This document shows positions 1-13,527 of a stretch of DNA of 64,000 bases, piece after piece. The position numbers and the translations under genes were made by a program. The number at the start of each line of letters is the position of its first letter. The stretch's first letter is position 1. The stretch is from Pempheris klunzingeri. Lineage: Eukaryota; Chordata; Actinopteri; Acropomatiformes; Pempheridae. The notes beneath the pieces were generated by a model. It worked only from the letters and a program-made list of their open reading frames with translations, was not told the DNA's origin and made no database searches. Location of the stretch: NCBI RefSeq assembly GCF_042242105.1, contig NC_092031.1, forward strand, positions 17,786,162-17,850,161. Direction: 5' to 3'.

Positions 1-3000
1 TGGGCCAGAGTGACGGGGATCGCAGAGTCCCACTTGCTTTTCCTCTTCTGGGCCTCTGCTGATGAGAGCAAACACAGAGGGAGGAGTGAGCGATGGGAGC
101 TGGGGGTTTAAATCACCAGCTGGGCAGGCAGGGCTGTGGTACTAAGAGCTAAAGCTACCCGACGGCCGGTGAAGGACATACGACAAGAAACACAGAAATG
201 TACCGACAGAGACTGCTGGCTAACACGGATTTAAATGATGTACAATTAAAAAGTATGGATTTTTAAAATAATAACTCTGCAAATGTTTTATGAGAAGATG
301 AAATCTGTAAGACTGCTGGCTTTATCCATCTGGGACAGTGATGGCGCTCAGGTCTCGGTTCCTTAAATGCTCCATGAACGCTCTGTTTCAACATTTTTCC
401 TTCCCGAAGAAGGAGGGTCATAAAGGGCAGGTGATGCCTCGGACTGATCCATCGGACTGATCCACTGGCCTCATCGACTGCTGGACTCTTTATTAGATTG
501 TTTGTTCGCTTACACTTGTTTATTTCAGTGAACTTTGTAAAGCACTATGAGACACTCTGTTGTGATATTGGACTATACAAATAAAATTGAAAAATTGAAA
601 TTGAATTGGAAATTGAATGACAGGATTATTATGCTGCAGTGCTCATGTCACATTTAGAAATGTGAAAAATCGGGATAATAAAAGGATCCATAGACTTATT
701 TTGCAGTTGATTTACTACCTACGTGAAACATTTTCTGCTCCAGTTTCAGATTTCTGCGTTTTGTCCTCCGCTTTCTCCATTAAGTCGAAGCGGACGTGGC
801 TCCGTTGAAAAGTGCTGACATCATTTCCATCCACCAATCACAGTTTGAATTAAGATGTGGTGACACTTGGGGGTTGTTTGTATTAAAGTCTTCATAAATA
901 ATAGCTAACGATGTTCAAAATTCACCTTCGATTCTTCAGTGGTGCATATTTGAACCAATCAAAACACACTGTAAAAGGCTGATCTGAGTCTGATCTCTAC
1001 TACAACTTACTGTCTGCTCATCCAGTCTTCACTTGTGTTTTTAAACTGATTATTATCATTTATTCAGCTTTGTGAAAAACATAATTCAAATGAAACACTT
1101 ATTTTATTACAACCAAAAAACAAGACCTCTCTCTTTAATCTCTTGAACAATCAGCTCAGACTTGGGCTGGAAGTGTAAAGTAACACCAGCGCTGTGGCTT
1201 TAAACAGCCTCTGGGGTGTATTCCAACATAAAGCGGCCGTGACGTGAGTGGTGGGTGTTCACCTGTGGCTGTGGTGGTGGTGCTGCTGCTGGTGGTGGAG
1301 GCTGCTGTGCTGGAGGGGTTGGTGCCCTTCTTGGTCCCCGTGACGAACTCGATCTGTGAAAAACAAAACACAATGTTAGAGTGTTTCTAACTGTTTTTAG
1401 GCAACAACGGCGTACTGCTGCTGCTCCACTGGAGGATCAGACGCTGGCACACCGCTGGCTACATTTCACAGTAGGGAACAAAAGAGCAGCTCCTTTAGGG
1501 TGCGTGTTCATTCAAGTCTACTATGTTTCTAACTTGGGTGCAGCTGCTGGAATGATGCCGCTGAGGATGATGGCCTGATGTATCACGTTGTCTTCAATGC
1601 GCGGGTTCCTAGGAGACAGCTATGACCTTTCAGTCCCAGCTAATGACACGCCGTTTTTTCTTCTAAAGGATTATTTTAGAGGTTAAAAGCAAAAATAGTG
1701 GTCAAACAAAGGGCACGTAAGCAAACATCTACTGAAGATGTTGGCATTTAGAGGGAGCTCCAGTGGAGAACGCGAGCGGGCATGGGCTGGGCCTGACAAG
1801 GGCTGAACTTGGCATGTCTGGTGGAGGACGTGAAGAAGAAATTAACTGCAGCTGGTGGAGACTTGCCCCTGACGCAGACAGAGAGGAAAAAATTCACGGC
1901 TGAATAATCCCCCCCCCTTTTTTTTTTTGTGCTGTTGTTTGACTCACCTTGGTCCGCTCCTTCTTGGCTTTCTCCAGTTTATCCATCTCCACTTTCTGGG
2001 CTTTGGCTGGGGAGGGAAGACACACACATGTTGAGTGTTGGGCTTTAAGCGCACAGAGCTGGGGAGAAGAAGTAAATTCACTGACCGAGAGATTCGTAGT
2101 AGGAGTCTTCTGACCAACCATGAGGATCAAACATGTCTTTTGGGTAGTTAGTTCCCAGCTCATCTATACCGCAGAACTGTATGAGCTTCTCGTAAATGCT
2201 ACAAGGCAAAAAAAAAAAAAAAAATATTAGATTGTCTTGACTTATAAAAAAGCTTGTTATGTGTTTATCTGGTATCATGTGTAAACAGAACAGTGTGTGT
2301 GTGTGTGTGTGTTGGTTTGGATGCGTGCTTCAGCTCAGCCACATACCTCGGGTTTCTAAATTCTTTCTTTTTCTGGATGTGGCTGTTTGTGTCGAAATCT
2401 CCGTGGAGCTTCCTCTCGTACAGCTTGTGGATCTTGTCCTGTTCCAAAACAAACGGATGGAGCAGGGATGTGAACAGACAGCAGGGCCCCGTTCTTCGTA
2501 CATGGGTCACCGTGAATAAACCAAAATACGGGATTGTGGCCGTTAAAAGGCCAGTGGAGCACGTGGCATTAAAATGGGAATCTGTCATTGGAACTCTAAA
2601 TCTGCAGATCATGGTTTAAACTCCACTCACTTGGCCTTTACTTCAAAATAAAAGCGCACCGTTATTTTCTGATCCCACACCCAGTGTTTGTAAGCCCCTC
2701 TGAGGCATCATACATGACTGTTAACAAGTGATTGATTTCAGGTTCAGGCACAAAAACTAGTTAGTTAAAACAGAAATAACAGTATGTTTACATTCTGATA
2801 AAAATACACTGTGCACATCCTTTAAGTCTAACAAAAAGAAAAGCCTTTTTTAAAGTATTTATTGAAAGGGGGGACACCACAGCCTCAGCTACATTTAGGT
2901 GTCTGAAAAGCCTCCTGGAGGCCTGAGCTCAGGGATTCTAGCAGTCAGTGGGATGTTCTAATCTCAAGGTCGGGGCACGATCACAAAAGGCATTTTGAAA

Positions 3001-6000
3001 TCTGTTCATGAAGTGGATACGTTCCAACGAATGTTGAAACGGCAGCTAAAAAAGCCAATCCGACTAACGCATTTGAACACATTCTACGCATACATGTGTT
3101 GTCCTCCACAGCATGACCTGAGGGCAGGGATCTCCAGGCTGTTCTGGTGAATCATTAGTTGCTCATCTGGAAGCTGAGGGAGTGCTAGGGAGCTGTTCAA
3201 TTAACTACGTGATGTGTGTGTGTGTGTGTGTGTGTCCTGACATGCCTCGGCTCCTCACAGAACAAACTTTACTGCAGCTAGTTGCACCAAAAGCGCAGCA
3301 GCAGGCCAGGGAAGAGATACTAAATTAATAGAAGATGACACTGTGTGCTTGCTAAATTACAGGCGGGACTCTGAGATTTTATGCAGCCACCAAAATTTAT
3401 GTCTAACCCCAGAGGGAACGAAGAAAACTTAAACTAAATTATTGACTGGGTGTGGAGAACAGGTTATTTAGACTGCATCAACACCAGGATGACTAGTCTC
3501 TGGATGAGGCAGCTTTAAGCCCTGAATACTCCAAACTTTACACGCTTGGTCTTGAACCCCCAACTCTAAACCTCCACATGAGCCTAAACAAACCCAAAAG
3601 GGGCGAGTGCAGACTGTGTGTCTGCTTATGAAACCAACATCTTCCTTTACGAGCCAGCGACGAGTCCTCATCCTTTAGCAGGCTACATTTACTACCTTGT
3701 TTTATGCGTCTATCCTGCACATAAAAAAAAAACGAGCCTTCAGACTAAATCACACGTTACCCGGACTATTCTGTGTAGTCCCCTGAAAAACCTCTGCAGT
3801 GAAAGTTATGTGCTTCAGCAACCATGTAACGGTGAAGGTGCGTCTACCTGCAGTTGGCTTGAGCAGCGTCCGGGGGGCTCGGGTGGGATCCTGATCTCAT
3901 CAGGTGACATGTTCCTCACCTTCTCCGAGAACAGAGCTGCCAAGAAGATGGGAAAAACATTAACACGGGCCTTTGCGTGTTTCTGCAGCTTTCCTTCTCC
4001 GCCCTGTCTTGCCCATCTTCACATGCTGAATAAGCATTAACTAAGAAGCCGGTGCTAGACCAAATTGTTTGAGCGTTTGGCTCAGGTTTGTTTGGTTGGT
4101 TGTTTGGTTCACACACAAGAAGGAATGTGGGATTTGGATGTGCGCTGGAGAACAACCACAGTTAATGAAACAAAGGTTCACAGTGCGTTAAGCAGACATT
4201 GCTGGTGTTGCAGTTGCAGTTGTTCATCATAGAACAGCGTTTATGCTATTGGATTAATAGGGAAGAGAGGTAGAAGAGTGAACATGCCGGGAAGGGAGTG
4301 GCTGTTGTTTGGGCTTGTGAGGAGAAGGGAGGTTCCCTGGGACCCTCCCTCCCTCCCTTTGGACCTGTCCCTTACTTCGCCCTTCCTGCTCAACTTTCTC
4401 TGTCTGACTGCAGGCCAGGCATTCTTCAGTGTCACTCTATATCCCAGTCAGACAAATAGTTGTCAATCAGGCTCTGAATACGTGCTGAAAGCTCTGTGTA
4501 GAGTCTGCGGCGCACAGCTCGTCCCTGCTGACATTCTGTGCAGATCGGCAACAAGCAACAGCTTGACTGGACACGAGGAGACCATTCTCTGAAGTGGTCC
4601 TTTCACTTAGCCCGCTGAACACTCATCTTACTCGATAGTTTCGGAGTATGCAACTGTGGAATGTTCCTCTTTAGATTTGTGTCAGTGGCGGTTGTGTTAA
4701 GGGTCGGATGTTACACAGCTGTATGTATTATGTGCATCATGAAGGAGCAGTTTTACTCAGTAAGACATACTCCAGTCAGCCGTGTTGGTATGGCAGTAAA
4801 GCACTGAGTGTTGAATCTAACCATCTGTGATGAGATGTGTCCTGGTGATTTTTTGCATTTCTACCTCTAAACTTTCTAATCCACTTTCACGTAAGGTTAC
4901 TATTTCCAACATTTCTTAGAATGTACTTCATAAATCCTACACTGACTATCAAAATACTATAATCTGACCAACAGCATATCATTAAGGTAGACAACTGCTA
5001 TATTACACTTTTTAACTTTACAATCGTTTCCATAAGGAGTTTGTCTTTTTAAAGAATTGTGTCCACAAGGATGCAGTGAGCTGATCTTCAGATGCTAGTG
5101 TTTACCATTTCAAACATATTAGCTTAGCATGTTAGCATGCTAACACTTGCTAATTAGCATCCAAACACAAAGTGGAGCTGAGGCTGATGGGAATGTCATT
5201 AGTTCTGCAGGTATTTGGTCATAAATCAAAGTGATGACGATGACGGCACTAAGTAAAGATTTAACTCATCATCAGAACTGAACAGTTATGACGATGCTAC
5301 ATCAGGCTGAATCTCTGTACTGCGTCCTGTCCCTCTGTGCTGGCTACATTGCGTCTGTTGACATAAATATTGGTGGTCCAGTGAAGCGATCCCTGCCCGT
5401 GGGACGGTGCCAGAGCTGGAGTGTTTGTCCCCTCCAGTATCTTCGCTGCCACCCTCATCTCCCTTATGTCTGGAAAGTTCAGAGGAGCAGCAGTACCTTC
5501 CCCTCTCTGTTTGCCTCTGTACTGATATGGCTATGGTTTACCTCCCCCACCGACGAGGGAGGGGCAGGGCGTTGCCTTTGTTGGCTAGACACATAAGTAA
5601 CGCTAAGCACATGTGTGTGCAAGCTCACGCATTTTTTTGATAGCAAAAAGTGAATGTGTGCACAGTTACGTGAGGATAAGTGGCTCCATACATGTAACTA
5701 GTTTTAACACCTCGTATTTTAAAACTGCAGCAACCAACCATAACAAACCTGACAAGGCAAGTCAGAGGAGTCATGGCCCACATGAGGCGCTAGCTTGGTA
5801 TTTTGTGTGAGACTCTCACAGACACAGACTCAAGCATGCACACACAGTCACAGCCAATTACACACTGTAGCTGCAACAGGGGTTTAGCCTTGTGGAAGCC
5901 CGCTAATCCACTCCACACAACAGGAGATTTACTTGATAATTTTGCAGCCTTGTCAGACAAACTCTGGTTTAAACACCAAAATAAACTCTGCAGAGGAAGT

Positions 6001-9000
6001 GTGAATAAATCACAGCCCGTGTAATAAATATCCCTGTTTATAATGCAGCTCAGTATGAGAGGAGTATTCTCACACAATAGTTGGGAGAGAGGTGGAGACA
6101 CGGAGTGGCAAACAGACAGAGGAAAGATTATATTCTGCCTCAAGAAATTACCATCTGTCCTCCTGAAAAACAGACAGAAAGTCACAATCTGTGCCCTGAG
6201 GGTCTTTTTAGACGGACAGAAAACATCTGTCTGTCCAGCGAACAGACAAAGAGCTGTCTTCAGCTCTGCCTGCTGACCAGAGGCCTTTTGCCAGATCCTC
6301 TGTGACATTTACCGACGACAAGACAGAGGAGCCAAGCGCCACTGCAGTAATGTCAAGCGTCCAGGCCCCGGCTATGAGTCACACTCTGCCACCACAGTAC
6401 ACTGACGCCGATGGGGGGCTGTTTTGAAAACTAAAAATTCCTCCAGTGCATTTCCCTTTCTTTTTATGGCTGCAACAAAGCATGAGAGTGGAAGTGGTGA
6501 GGATGGAGGGAGCAAATCTGTGGGCAGAGGTTCGCTCAGCTACGACATCCAGCGAAGAGTTCCTAGTTTGGTACGCTTTAAGAACACAGGATGCCGACCT
6601 GAGAGTTCCACTTTCATTCAGTTTGAGAACAAGTCAGCTGAATACATCATCTCCCAGCTGGATTCACGGAGACGCTCTTTTCAAAATAAAATCATTTCTC
6701 AATGAGGATCATTAAGTAATCATATTATTCTAATCAAACACCCCCACTGCAGCACATTGCTATATCTTGTTTCCCCAGTGTTATCACGGATGAGGGAGAG
6801 TGCTGCATCGCATAATCTGTGCCGTCATCCGCATCAAGTAATGGGCCCGTGTAAACAAGCAGCAGAGAGGGAACCGCTAGTGCCAAACGTCAATGGTCTG
6901 ACGGACTGGTGCGAGAAGCGCCACTCCCTGCATCACTCATATCCTGTCTGATCTGATGCTCACTTCCACACCTGTACGGGTCAGTTATTACTCACTAACC
7001 ACAGCCAGCTCCCTGGGTTAGACCTTTATGATCCTGCTGTCAGTCAGTGGACAAATAGGCTTTTATAACTCACCTGGGTCTAGTTAGTCATTCATAAAGT
7101 GAGTGAGTGCACTATATCCTATCCTATCCTACTATATAGTAGTTTTATGATACGATGAGAAACTTTACTTTGTGACCCGTCTTTGGTGCTCAGCCCCAAG
7201 CTGATTGGTTACAACTAAAGACAGGTGGCAAATTTTTGGTTGGCTCAAATTTTGGCTCAGTGTAGTTTTTACAAAACAGTACTATCAGTGGGGACAACAT
7301 GGCCTAGAATTAATCATTATTAAATTAATTTCTTCACCAGCAGTGTATTATTATGTATTATTGTATTACAATAATTCATAATTACAGAATTAATAAATGT
7401 GATAAGCAGCAGAAAATGGATTGATGGATTAACCAGTTAAGTGGGATTTATTGTCAAAAAGCCCTTATCCTTATTACAGTACAGTAGGTGTTGTGTGTGT
7501 GTGTGTGTTACATGTGTTACATGTGTGTGTGCTCACCAACTAGCTCATTGGGGTCCTTCCTGTCTGCCTCGGAGATCTGTAAAAAAACAAGAAGAGGGGA
7601 GAGAGGGGAAGAAAAGAGAAACAGAGAGACACAGGGGATGTTTAGGTCTCCTTTGGACAGGAGAATCTAATCATCTGGTGGAGGGAAGCATCAACCAGCA
7701 CCAGTGGTGGATGTTATTAAACCATGTTCCCTGCTGGATCACTATGGGATGAGGTAAAGTGGCAGGTCTTGTGAAAGATGTGAAGCTGGAAACAAAAGCT
7801 CATTCCATTTGTACCTGAAACCTACAAATCATGGGTGCTGATACAAGACACGCCGCAGAGTAGAAGTGCGCTGGAGAATAGTTTCTAAGAAACTATGGCA
7901 ATAGTAACCGGAATAGTAAATCCAGGCAGTTTTTGTTCAGTTCTTTTGCAGCCTCTAAAATATGCCGCCTGTTGTGCCAGCGCTGTGGGCATAACGCAGG
8001 TTCAGCACAGAGGAACAGTGCTGTTATTCACGGGCGTCATGTCGTCACCTAGCAACTGCACGGGCACATCAAAGAACTGTCCCGAAGTTGGCCAAATCAG
8101 ATCACAAGGAGGAGGACGAGGAGGGGGTGGACACAAAGACGTGAGCACAGCAGAGCCTGCTGGCGGAAAGCCAGGCCGAAAAAAAGAAATCAAAAGGCAC
8201 CTGCAGTTGGAGATGGAACCAATAAATACTCAGTTTCTTTCCCGTTTGGGCATCCTTCACACGACACTACAAAACTGGGGCACTGGAGCTGGTGTGATCG
8301 GGGGGTCTTCAGGGTGTTTCTGAATAAAGAATCAACATTTAGCTGCCTGGTTCAAAGTCCAAGCTACCTTTACCAAAACCCAACCGATGGTGTTAAATCC
8401 ATCAATGCACAATATCAGCTGATGACAGTTATCTTGGTTTTGGCTTTCAGAATAAAGCAAGTGCATATCTAGTAGGTGGTGGGAGGCTCAGTGAAAGATG
8501 GTGTCCAGTTGCATTATGGGTGAACGTAGGATCCGATGCCTCTGGAGTTTGACTCACACTAGGGGCCAACAGTCAGGCTATATCTGCCTGCTGCTAAAAT
8601 TTTGATATATATTCTTTTAAATCTGTCCCTATGAAGACATGTCAACCTTCGCCAATCAGCGACTGCCGCTGACACCCATAGAGGCAGATCGCTGGCAATG
8701 TGGACACAGGGACTTTGATACTCCTCCCTTCTCACTATGATGCCCTGCTGCCCGACAATGATGCGCAGAGATTAACTATATATTGAAAAGACAAACGCTT
8801 GACGAACACAAAGGCGCCCTGAGGTGGTGCCGCTTTACAATCCAGACGGTTCTGCCAACATAAATGTTTAAACCAGATTTTAGCCAATCAAAATCCTGCA
8901 ACACCCTGCAACCAGCTGCTCTTTGCCAATGTCACCTATTAAAGGGCTATGATAATATTTTGAAGATTTACGGAGTACTTAGTCGCTTCAGTTAGATAAG

Positions 9001-11289
9001 GCCAGCCACAGTCAGCCACAACTACAAAGCACTAACTAGCAGCTGCCAATCAGTCAATAGATAAGATTATAACTGCAATATTAAAGTGAGAGGACAGAGT
9101 GAGAGCTAACATAGACATTCTCTGTCGGCCCGGCGAATAAGAAATCTGAATCTGAACGTCAATCTTCTGATGCTGCAGGATAAATAAAAACAACAATACA
9201 TGGGACACGTGTCAGTCAGTCAGCCCCCGCGGGCCGACATAATGACTGCCAAATATCAACATTTCATCACAGCACTGCTCCCATAACTTTCCTGCAAGTA
9301 ACGCTTCGCCTGCTCGTACCTGCATTATTGGGAAATCACATAATGACGCACTCGGTTACATTTACCACATGATTAAATCCTGACATTGCCAGCGCTGTTA
9401 TCTCTGCTTAATGACACGGCATGTTGAACGCTTCACAAAACAGCATCTTATCTCGTTACGATCGATCAAAGGCGGCTTGTAAAACAAAGCCTTGGACGGA
9501 GCGGACGGCCTCTGACTGCTAATGCTCCTGTTTGTTAGGTTTGTGACTCACTCTCACCTCGCTGGCCCGGACCAAACAGTGCAGCAGGAAGCTGGCACGC
9601 TGTCCGCCTCCCATAGCTTTACAGCACACACATACACACACACAGAGCCATACACACAGGGTGGGGTTAGTACAGTGCGCAGGTCCAAGCAGTGTGTTCT
9701 GAACAACAGCACTGTTGGCTGCGCTCACATGAAGGGGCGTCAGTCGAGCAGCTCTGACCTGGTCTCACCTACACGGAGAGCCTCGTTTGTTATTTGAACA
9801 TTCATAACGTGCATAAACCCACAGCACCACCTAGTGAACATGCTCCTTCATAGCGTGTGGTGACAGCTTTACAAAAGGCGTCATCCTTTTTGGTTAGTCA
9901 CATCACAAAAAGAAGAAATTCATCAGGCTTTTATCCCTTTTCCATATTCAGTCCATCCCACCCCAGGTGGGTGTTCAAATACCTCAACATCATCTGCGTC
10001 CCTCCCCTCGTCAGATTCTTCCATTTCCTATAAAAACAAAAACGCAGAGGGTTAACACCTTAAGGATCAGAAGGAGGTTAGGCCAGGAGGGGGAACCAAG
10101 CAGCAGTGCAGGCCGGATGACAGCCAGCACCCCACTGCAAAACTGACCGTCCTTGTTCATGTTTCACACCAAGTCCAGTATCACTAAGTCCTTAAAGGAA
10201 CAAACATTTTGGGGGAATGTGTGTGAAGTAAGTGTAAGGGGCACTCGGGCCTGGTGGATAAGCATGTCCCGAGGAAAACAGTCTGTGAAAGCAGTTTCAC
10301 TAAGTGTTCTGTGGTTCTGGAGGAAGGTTTAAGTCTTGGGCATGAAACAAGGAACAAGACGGCATTTAGGAGGCTGCAGGGCCAAGTAAAAGAGGCCTGC
10401 GACTCTGCTGAGGTGCATTATGGAATATGTAGGATTCAGTGTACTATGTTAGAGATGTTGCTGTATTGGACTGATCACATTGTAAGGTGTTCTTAATACT
10501 GTTGCTGCTTCATATGTAAATACAGAATACATGATATGTAAATGACACGGACAAAATATGAAAACTACCTCTATCTACAGTGTATATAATGCAGTCAAAT
10601 AAGACACCACCACAAATGACAAGTGTGAGATTCAAGAATTACCACAGAATTGGGTCACACACAAATGATAAAAACCAGGTAAATACGGCAATAAATACTG
10701 TAGTAAATACTGCAGTATATACTGTAGTAAATACTGCAGTAAATACTGCCTTTAAACCTGAAGATAAAGGCAGTATTTACTACACTGTGTTACATCATAC
10801 ACATTTCCATTCTTCTGTCTACTCTAATATTCAGCATATGGTGTATTTCATGTTTTTTTTTTTATTCAGCCAATACCAACCATGTCATGGATAACCTATA
10901 TAGCTCCTATATTATTCAAAAGGTACTAACACGCATACACATAAGACAACAGATTTGCAGCATTTAAGTAGAACTTGATCTGAAATTGCTGTTCTCTTTA
11001 ATAACAGCAGCATTATACAAATAATGTACGGCGGGTGGCAGTCATTATTGCAAGCAAACCCCGCCAAGATGTTGCAGGACCTTGATGCAGCTTAATGTGA
11101 CATAGCACCTTGTTTTACTGACACCTTACTTATACAGTAGAGGTTTTATGGTCAGGTGAGCGTGAAATCAAACTGATAGGGTGGATGCATGTTGGATTAA
11201 TAAATATAATAATAAATGAAGATCCAAATGTTGAAATGAATGTTGAAAATGAATCACGATTACCATTTTATACATAATACAGACCTGGT

Positions 11290-11324
<35 letters not shown>

Positions 11325-12572
11325 GTAGACTATTATTGGTAGGATTATCTTGGCCACACAATTCAAACTGGTTCTTCATCAAAAGACTTTGTAGTAAAAG
11401 TATTAATGGTGTTTAATGGAGGTGCCAATGGGGGTGAGGTGACAAGATTCCTGTCACCCTACACCAGCCCTAACGTGTACAGATGCTGTTTTGGTGATGA
11501 CACGCTCATCACAAAAACCACATCTGCCAACCAAAAAGTCAAAGGTACGACTGTCTGCCTCCCATTTCAGCTCAGAGCGCCACACTGGATCCCATCGAAA
11601 ACATGTCAAACAGTACCATGAGCTCCAAAACCAAATCAAGTGAACTGTCACTTCAACCAAACGTCAGAGGAATCCAACTGAATGGCCACGAACACAGCAA
11701 GAAGCACGTGTTTTCAAATGACCAGAGCTCCAGTACTGACCGAGTTGCTCTCTCTGCTGTCTTCATCTCCAGACACCTTGTCCTCGGGCCCCTCAGTTCG
11801 GTTGAGGTCATCGTCACCATAGCCGTAAACCAGCCCTCCTCCACGCCCCCCTGGTGACAGGCAGGAAGAGACAGGCAGGAACGGGGACACCACAGAAGAA
11901 GAAGAAGAAGAAGAAGACGAAGAAGACGAAGAAGAAGAAGAAGAAGAAGAAGACGTCAGAAAGCAAACAGCATCATCGGCAGCCGAGTGAAAGTATTGGT
12001 TCAGCATTAGCATCACATTGCACTAGCAGTGAATCAAAGCCGCAGGTAGACACCACTAAGCCGTACTCCGTTCAAAAAAATCGGACTATATAATTTCCCC
12101 ACACGCACTGCCAAAGCAGGCAAGATTTTAAATAAGACCTAACATTATATTCATGTGTGGGGCTGCGCTGTTGTATTAGCATCAAAACAAACGACCTCTA
12201 TTGATGAGACCTTCACGTTTTTAAACCCATTCTACAACAACAGGGAACATCAGCAAGACCGACACGAACACAACACGTTGCTGAAATAATTTCATATACT
12301 TTAACTTTCGTTGTTTTCTTGAATATGCTGTACATTGTCTGCGAACTAGCTAAGTTAGCTACAAGCTAACGTTAGCTACCACATGTAAATCCGCGCTAAG
12401 ATTCGCCCCATAACAGGCGGCGTTTACTTAGCCACTAAACTTGGAAACAACGAAATGATTAAATGTGTTTCTACAAACCGCTCTCTTCTTGTTCGGGGTC
12501 AGAATCGGGCTCTGAATCGTCTCCATAGTCAGCCAAAGAGGAGAGCAGGGCACTCTTTTTACCGCTCGCCAT
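1..12572 (-). CDS. sap30bp: SAP30-binding protein (HCNGP-type regulator), 3' end cut by window edge
   Basis: Ten coding exons on the minus strand: 12479-12572, 11741-11850, 9983-10027, 7537-7576, 3848-3936, 2347-2438, 2086-2198, 1948-2006, 1263-1353 and 1-58 (continues off the window). Phases chain correctly through all junctions and give about 263 residues; human SAP30BP has about 308. The start MASGKKSALLSSLADYGDDS matches the family N-terminus. Later family blocks are VRNMSPDEI, KDKIHKLYERK-type and KKKEFRNPS, then LGTNYPKDMFDPHGW and KKERTKIEFVTGTKKGT, a Ser/Thr-rich stretch, and KRKSKWDSAIPVT at the window edge. The ATG has a good Kozak context (caATGG). The family protein is nuclear, binds SAP30 of the Sin3-HDAC complex and has been linked to splicing (established knowledge). 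The acidic middle is shorter than in human. The donors of the second and seventh exons are both GTCAGT rather than GTRAGT. Confidence 0.96.
430..617 (+). mobile_element. 3' tail of a truncated non-LTR retrotransposon
   Basis: The sequence ends in AAAGCACTATGAGACACTCT, then TACAAATAAAATTGAA and degenerating ATTGAA-type repeats. This is the form of many teleost LINE/SINE 3' ends. It lies in the last visible sap30bp intron, opposite to gene direction. The upstream part contains a short duplicated phrase (GGACTGATCCA twice near 440-467). The family assignment is by recall and I cannot see coding sequence. Confidence 0.5.
5095..5265 (+). repeat. dispersed teleost repeat with TTAGCATGCTAAC core
   Basis: It contains the palindromic TTAGCATGCTAAC core, then GCTAATTAGCA, then GCTGAGGCTGATGGGAATGT and TTCTGCAGGTATTTGGTCAT. 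I recognise this order of phrases as a very common interspersed repeat in percomorph genomes. It lies in a sap30bp intron and has no coding capacity. Ends are approximate. Confidence 0.6.
10670..10785. repeat. AAATACTG(C/T)AGT tandem repeat ending in a 15-bp hairpin
   Basis: Several copies of the phrase AATACTGTAGTA / AATACTGCAGTA follow one another. The block closes with a perfect inverted repeat: GTAAATACTGCCTTT at 10739-10753 pairs with AAAGGCAGTATTTAC at 10766-10780 across a 12-nt loop. It lies in a sap30bp intron. Confidence 0.75.
11894..11953. repeat. GAA/TTC tract in sap30bp intron 1
   Basis: About 60 bp of near-pure GAA on the plus strand with a few GAC interruptions. On the sap30bp strand this is (TTC)n, a pyrimidine tract starting about 45 nt upstream of the second-exon acceptor at 11851-11852. 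The open frames here that encode poly-Ser or poly-Lys are by-products of the repeat. Confidence 0.9.
12365..12376. promoter_or_regulatory. GCTAACGTTAGC palindrome upstream of sap30bp
   Basis: A perfect 12-bp palindrome lies inside a cluster of GCTAGC/GTTAGC words at 12345-12380. It sits just inside sap30bp intron 1, about 200 bp 3' of the ATG. AACGTT-centred relatives lie near the 5' ends of other genes in this window. The role is not known. Confidence 0.35.
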
Positions 12573-13527
12573 TGCTGTATGAGTCGCATAAACGTCCGGT
12601 CGCAGAAAAATAACGTCAGAGAAATTGTATTGCGTAAGCACCGGTGTAGGACCGGGACATGTAGTCCTTGAGTTTATTTGGCAATGATGCGGGTCCACTG
12701 TCTGTGGCTTAACAAGGGGAAGTATTAAGTAATATTGCATAGTTTAAGTATTCCATTTTAGACCATATGCTGTTACTATACAGCCAAAACACCACCTTTA
12801 TGTAAATAAATAAGACCAGAAACTGTAAGAAAGAGGAAAAAATGTCCAAGCTCCATGTCTTGTGAAAATTAACATTTATCTCTGTTTATGTCCAATTGCA
12901 GTAGTTGCATCTCTGATTTCAGATCACAGTCACAAACATTCACCAAGCTAGCCCCCACTTCTGCTGCACCCCAGTGGCTAAACACAGCCTATTCTACATA
13001 CACTTGCTTGAGAATTATACAAGTTACTTTGCAGAAAGCTTTTATAATTGTTTATTGGCAGATGTCGTCAAGAAATTCAGAAAAAGCTACAACATTAACC
13101 TCTTTTGCTCTCCAGATTGGCACGTTCTCGCTTGAGTGAGTGAGTGAGTGTGTTTCGCCTTGACACATGTTTGAAAGACACATGTGATCCATCTGCAAAA
13201 ATAAACCCAAGCAGCTTCCTGTTGAGCGGGCACTGATTTATACGTTTTGATGCATCGCTTCACCTCCATTTCCTGGACAATGACACACACCTACATTACA
13301 GTGCAGCCTGGTGGCTGTAGAATTCACTAAGATAACTGACTACAAAGCCAAGTTAATGTTAATCTGAACAATGATGTATCAAATAGAGAAATGGAAAACA
13401 GAAACATCTATCTTTACAAAAGCAAAATTAAGAGTCCAGTTTACACCACACCTCAAAAAGTGGACAGGTAAATTTAGACAATTCTCTCTCCTGCCAGCAT
13501 TTGACAGTATATGTATGAGTGACCTCC
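12573..13527. other. Spacer between sap30bp start and smim6-like stop
   Basis: It holds the sap30bp promoter/5' UTR and the 3' UTR of the smim6-like gene. TTTATT at 13051-13056 reads AATAAA on the minus strand, about 475 nt after the smim6-like stop, and is a plausible polyadenylation signal. No other coding sequence was seen. Confidence 0.6.

Larger units (their letters stand above)
59..12478 (-). other. sap30bp introns
   Basis: The nine introns hold no further exon I can support. The intron at 3937-7536 carries a dispersed repeat near 5095-5260 and the last intron (59-1262) carries a retroelement tail at 430-617. The first intron (11851-12478) carries a GAA/TTC tract. Short GT tracts lie at 2289-2312 and 3212-3233, and an AT tract at 11292-11322. 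Nothing else recognisable was seen. Confidence 0.7.

Noticed and set aside
9558-9616. A possible extra sap30bp exon with a good donor (GAG|GTGAGAG) on the minus strand
   Set aside because: The acceptor is weak, the 59-nt length would break the frame between exons that already join in phase, and the peptide does not resemble SAP30BP.
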